Assembly: GCF_024679245.1 (NCBI RefSeq)
Contig: NC_090178.1
Span: forward strand, 18,106,213 to 18,170,212
Direction: 5' to 3'
DNA: 64,000 nt
DNA from: Pseudorasbora parva
Taxonomy: Eukaryota > Chordata > Actinopteri > Cypriniformes > Gobionidae
Part shown: positions 58,937 through 64,000 of the stretch, piece by piece
Position numbering within the stretch: position 1 is the stretch's first letter
How the letters are laid out: each line of letters opens with the position of its first letter
Notes under the pieces: generated by a model
The model's database searches: none
What the model was told of the DNA's origin: nothing
Seen by the model: the letters and a program-made list of their open reading frames with translations, nothing else
Program-made: the position numbers and the translations under genes

Positions 58937-61900
58937 ATTCTGAGGGGCTCAAAATGCCCCTCAGAATGAGCTACCACCTGTATTGCATTACAGTGTACTC
59001 AAACTATATCAACTCTCTCCCACATATTCTGCTAGTGTGAACACACCCTACTGGCCTCAATAAATAATCTTTCAATAACAATTGAGTTGTTTCCAAAAAA
59101 GTCTCACTTCAATGTAACTGTAATACAGGCCTGTGAGTAAACAACTAAGAGTTGACTACCTAAAGCATCCTCTGATAACAATTGATTTTTTGAAAAAACA
59201 CTCTCCAGTTCACATTACATCAGGGCTAGAACCCGCTAAGTTTCGTTGGGAAGTCAGGGTTTGGCCATGGGACGCTACAGTAGAACAGATTCGTTCTGGC
59301 TTGATAAAATGGTCCATATGGAGAGGAAGCAAATTCTGAGGGGCTCAAAATGCCCCTCAGAATGAGCTACCACCTGTATTGCATTACAGTGTACTCAAAC
59401 TATAGCAACTCTCTCCCTCATATTCTGCTAGTGTGAAAACACCCTACTGGCCTCACTAAATAATCTTTCAATAACAATTGAGTTGTTTCCAAAAAAGTCT
59501 CACTTTCATGTAACTGCAATACAGGCCTGTGAGAAAACAGCTAAGAGTTGACTACCTAAAGCATCCTCTAATAACAATTGAGTTTTTGAAAAAAAAAAAA
59601 AAAAACACTACAGTTAACATTACATCAGGGCTAGAACCTGCTAAGTTACGTTGGGAAGCCAGAGTACGGCCATGGGACGCTACAGTTGAACAGATGTGTT
59701 CTGGCTTGATAAAATGGTCCATATGGAGAGGAAGCAAATTCTGAGGGGCTCAAAATGCCCCTCAGAATGAGCTACCACCTGTATTGCATTACAGTGTACT
59801 CAAACTATATCAACTCTCTCCCACATATTCTGCTAGTGTGAAAACACCCTACTGGCCTCACTAAATAATCTTTCAATAACAATTGAGTTGTTTCCAAAAA
59901 AGTCTCACTTCAATGTAACTGTAATACAGGCCTGTGAGTAAACAACTAAGAGTTGACTACCTAAAGCATCCTCTAATAACAATTGATTTTTTGAAAAAAC
60001 ACTCTCCAGTTCACATTATATCAGGGCTAGAATCCGCTAAGTTTCGTTGGGAAGTCAGGGTTTGGCCATGGGACGCTACAGTAGAACAGATGCGTTCTGG
60101 CTTGATAAAATGGTCCATATAGAGAGGAAGCAAAATCTGAGGGGCTCAAAATGCCCCTCAGAATGAGCTACCACCTCTATTGCATTACATTGTACTCAAA
60201 CTATAGCAACTCTCTCCCACATATTCTGATAGTGTGAACACACCCTACTGGCCTCACTAAATAATCTTTCAATAACAATTGAGTTGTTCCCAAAAAAGTC
60301 TCACTTTCGTGTAACTGCAATACAGGTCTGTGAGAAAACAACTAAGAGTTGACTACCTAAAGCATCCTCTAATAACAATTGAATTTTTGAAAAAACACTC
60401 TCCAGTTCACATTACATCAGGGCTAGAACCTGCTAAGTTACGTTGGGAAGCCAGGGTACGGCCATGGGACGCTACAGTAGAACAGATGCATTCTGGCTTG
60501 ATAAAATGGTCCATATGGAGAGGAAGCAAATTCTGAGGGGCTCAAAATGCCCCTCAGAATGAGCTACCACCTGTATTGCATTACAGTGTACTTAAACTAT
60601 AGCAACTCTCTCCCACATATTCTGCTAGTGTGAACACACCCTACTGGCCTCAATAAATAATCTTTCAATAACAATTGAGTTGTTTCCAAAAAAGTCTCAC
60701 TTTCATGTAACTGCAATACAGGCCTGTGAGTAAACAACTAAGAGTTGACTACCTAAAGCATCTTCTAATAACAATTAATTTTTTGAAAAAACACTCTCCA
60801 GTTCACATTACATCAGGGCTAGAACCCACTAAGTTTCGTTGGGAAGTCAGGGTTTGGCCAAGGGACGTTACAGTAGAACAGATGTTTTCTGGCTTAATAA
60901 AATGGTCCATATGGAGAGGAAGCAAATTCTGAGGGGCTCAAAATGCCCCTCAGAATGAGCTACCACCTCTATTGCATTACAGTGTACTCAAACTATATCA
61001 ACTCTCTCCCACATATTCTGCTAGTGTGAACACACCCTACTGGCCTCAATAAATAATCTTTCAATAACAATTGAGTTGTTTCCAAAAAAGTCTCACTTCA
61101 ATGTAACTGTAATAAAGGCCTGTGAGTAAACAACTAAGAGTTGACTACCTAAAGCATCCTCTAATAACAATTGATTTTTTGAAAAAACACTCTCCAGTTC
61201 ACATTATATCAGGGCTAGAACCCGCTAAGTTTCGTTGGGAAGTCAGGGTTAGGCCATGGGACGCTACAGTAGAACAGATGCGATCTGGCTTGATAAAATG
61301 TTCCATATGGAGAGGAAGCAAATTCTGAGGGGCTCAAAATGCCCCTCAGAATGAGCTACCACCTGTATTGCATTACAGTGTACTCAAACTATAGCAACTC
61401 TCTCCCACATATTCTGCTAGTGTGAAAACACCCTACTGGCCTAACTAAATAATCTTTCAATAACAATTGAGTTGTTTCCAAAAAAGTCTCACTTTCATGT
61501 AACTGCAATACAGGCCTGTGAGAAAACAACTAATAGTTGACTACCTAAAGCATCCTCTAATAACAATTGAATTTTTGAAAAAACACTCTCCAGTTCACAT
61601 TACATCAGGGCTAGAACCTGTTAAGTTACGTTGGGAAGCCAGGGTACGGCCATGGGACGCTACAGTAGAACACATGTTTTCTGGCTTGATAAAATGGTCC
61701 ATATGGAGAGGAAGCAAATTCTGAGGGGCTCAAAATGCCCCTCAGAATGAGCTACCACCTGTATTGCATTACAGTGTACTCAAACTATATCAACTCTCTC
61801 CCACATATTCTGCTAGTGTGAAAACACCCTACTGCCTCAATAAATAATCTTTCAATAACAATTGAGTTGTTTCCAAAAAAGTCTCACTTCAATGTAACTG

Positions 61901-64000
61901 TAATACAGGCCTGTGAGTAAACAACTAAGAGTTGACTACCTAAAGCATCCTCTAATAACAATTGATTTTTTGAAAAAACACTCTCCAGTTCACGTTACAT
62001 CAGGGCTAGAACCCGCTAAGTTTCGTTGGGAAGTCAGGGTTAGGCCATGGGACGCTACAGTAGAACAGATGCTTTCTGGCTTGATAAAATGTTCCATATG
62101 GAGAGGAAGCAAATTCTGAGGGGCTCAAAATGCCCCTCAGAATGAGCTACCACCTGTATTGCATTACAGTGTACTCAAACTATAGCAACTCTCTCCCACA
62201 TATTCTGCTAGTGTGAACACACCCTACTGGCCTCAATAAATAATCTTTCAATAACAATTGAGTTGTTTCCAAAAAAGTCTCACTTTCATGTAACTGCAAT
62301 ACAGGCCTGTGAGTAAACAACTAAGAGTTGACTACCTAAAGCATCTTCTAATAACAATTTATTTTTTGAAAAAACACTCTCCAGTTCACATTACATCAGG
62401 GCTAGAACCCACTAAGTTTCGTTGGGAAGTCAGGGTTTGGCCAAGGGACGCTACAGTAGAACAGATGTTTTCTGGCTTAATAAAATGGTCCATATGGAGA
62501 GGAAGCAAATTCTGAGGGGCTCAAAATGCCCCTCAGAATGAGCTACCACCTCTATTGCATTACATTGTACTCAAACTATAGCAACTCTCTCCCACAAATT
62601 CTGATAGTGTGAACACACCCTACTGGCCTCACTAAATAGTCTTTCAATAACAATTGAGTTGTTCCCAAAAAAGTCTCACTTTCATGTAACTGCAATACAG
62701 GTCTGTGAGAAAACAACTAAGAGTTGACTACCTAAAGCATCCTCTAATAACAATAGAATTTTTGAAAAAACATTCTCCAGTTCACATTACATCAGGGCTA
62801 GAACCTGCTAAGTTACGTTGGGAAGCCAGGGTACGGCCATGGGACGCTACAGTAGAACAGATGCATTCTGGCTTGATAAAATGGTCCATATGGAGAGGAA
62901 GCAAATTCTGAGGGGCTCAAAATGCCCCTCAGAATGAGCTACCACCTGTATTGCATTACAGTGTACTCAAACTATATCAACTCTCTCCCACATATTCTGC
63001 TAGTGTGAAAACACCCTACTGGCCTCACTAAATAATCTTTCAATAACAATTGGGTTGTTTCCAAAAAAGTCTCACTTTCATGTAACTGTAATACAGGCCT
63101 GTGAGTAAACAACTAAGAGTTGACTACCTAAAGCATCTTCTAATAACAATTAATTTTTTGAAAAAACACTCTCCAGTTCACATTACATCAGGGCTAGAAC
63201 CCACTAAGTTTCGTTGGGAAGTCAGGGTTTGGCCAAGGGACGCTACAGTAGAACAGATGTTTTCTGGCTTGATAAAATGGTCCATATGGAGAGGAAGCAA
63301 ATTCTGAGGGGCTCAAAATGCCCCTCAGAATGAGCTACCGCCTGTATTGCATTACAGTGTACTCAAACTATAGCAACTCTCTCCCACATATTCTGCTAGT
63401 GTGAAAACACCCTACTGGCCTCACTAAATAATCTTTCAATAACAATTGAGTTGTTTCCAAAAAAGTTTCACTTTCATGTAACTGTAATACAGGCCTGTGA
63501 GTAAACAACTAAGAGTTGACTACCTAAAGCATCCTCTAATAACAATTGATTTTTTGAAAAAACACTCTCCAGTTCACATTACATCAGGGCTAGAACCCGC
63601 TAAGTTTTGTTGGGAAGTCAGGGTTTGGCCATGGGACGCTACAGTAGAACAGATGCGTTTTGGCTTGATAAAATGGTCCATATGGAGAGGAAGCAAATTC
63701 TGAGGGGCTCAAAATGCCCCTCAGAATGAGCTACCACCTGTATTGCATTACAGTGTACTCAAACTATAGCAACTCTCTCCCAAATATTCTGCTAGTGTGA
63801 AAACACCCTACTGGCCTCACTAAATAATCTTTCAATAACAATTGAGTTGTTTCCAAAAAAGTCTCACTTTCATGTAACTGCAATACAGGCCTGTGAGAAA
63901 ACAACTAAGAGTTGACTACCTAAAGCATCCTCTAATAACAATTAAATTTTTGAAAAAACATTCTCTCCAGTTCACATTACATCAGGGCTAGAACCCGCTA
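58937..64000 (+). repeat. alpha-type unit running out of the window
   Basis: The order is F 58937, E 59333, C2 59738, A-H 60134, D 60530, B-like 60926, A with VEHMFSG 61322, B 61718 (395 bp), D 62113, A-H 62509, D 62905, KFCWEV 63301, G 63697 (partial). The first six monomers match 18455-20838 at an offset of about 40.48 kb. The last two match 21235-22028 at about 42.07 kb. Confidence 0.82.

Larger units (their letters stand above)
14219..64000 (+). repeat. 396-bp satellite array, segment 3 (uninterrupted 49.8 kb)
   Basis: About 125 head-to-tail monomers run without any foreign insertion and leave the window mid-monomer. I followed the phase through the hairpin start and the GTG position of each monomer. 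Lengths are 396 bp except G (398), E (404-408), a few 395-bp copies (22821, 27981, 61718) and a 397-bp copy (30372). No monomer is inverted. Class order shows several higher-order repeats annotated separately. I found no gene in this stretch. Confidence 0.97.

Noticed and set aside
59552..59737. 61-codon minus-strand frame across an E monomer
   Set aside because: It reads the A17 run as phenylalanines and exists only because of that run length and private substitutions.
199..63703. More than a hundred 62-90-codon open frames as protein genes
   Set aside because: They are one satellite frame repeated every 396 bp, starting with GTG in all but one case. Many monomers are broken by frameshifts or stops, and no domain is recognisable. 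They are annotated as a repeat property instead.
1..64000. CRISPR-like regular repeats
   Set aside because: The whole 396-bp unit is repeated. There are no short repeats with unique spacers, no leader and no cas genes.
1..64000. tRNA, rRNA or small RNA genes
   Set aside because: I saw no A/B-box pairs with a cloverleaf, no rRNA-like blocks, and no non-satellite sequence outside the two transposon copies.

Overview
The window is almost entirely one head-to-tail satellite DNA array. I count 149 monomers of about 396 bp, the last one partial, all on the + strand. The array is interrupted only by two copies of a 2.48-kb DNA transposon. I see no credible protein-coding gene, rRNA, tRNA or CRISPR. 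The organism is a eukaryote and most likely a teleost fish. The support is large AT-rich satellite arrays, a non-LTR retroposon tail (stem-loop, then AAATAAAATCTATTATTATT) and a long-TIR element with GGTAACACTTTACTTGAAGG termini, all of which I associate with fish genomes. The fish assignment is recognition, not a database match.

Layout: satellite 1-2912; transposon copy 1 at 2913-5389; satellite 5390-11743; transposon copy 2 at 11744-14218; satellite 14219-64000. Each transposon is flanked by the 8-bp duplication TAATCTTT and carries a nested ~510-bp retroposon insertion in its left arm. The two copies lie at the same satellite position inside an ~8.83-kb macro-repeat (16 monomers plus the transposon). 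They therefore arose by amplification of one insertion, not by two insertions. Uninterrupted monomers of the same class elsewhere in the window show the empty target site.

Monomers fall into recurrent classes, named here from diagnostic variants. A is TTACGTTGGG-type, with sub-variants Q, H or R at one codon. B is HVTSG/KCS. C has an in-frame TAG near its end, and C2 is its ESAKF variant. D is HLLITINF...WPRDA. E carries an A16-A20 run. F is VEQIRSG. G has a +2-bp frameshift. H has an in-frame TAA. The order of these classes defines several higher-order repeats (HORs). The alpha HOR is F-E-C2-A-...-C, with 7, 8, 9 or 11 monomers per unit. The beta HOR has an 8-monomer core (3174 bp) present four times between 31.5 and 49 kb, separated by 3, 7 and 2 monomers. 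Chimeric monomers mark probable unequal-crossover or conversion junctions.

Each monomer carries three recurring elements: a 12-bp perfect dyad with a 7-nt loop; a motif resembling a spaced-out CENP-B box in two alternating forms (TTTCG and TTACG); and a 68-codon open frame, intact in about 110 of 149 monomers, that starts with GTG and is probably not a gene. The overall picture is a centromeric or pericentromeric satellite under active homogenisation. The centromeric part is inference.
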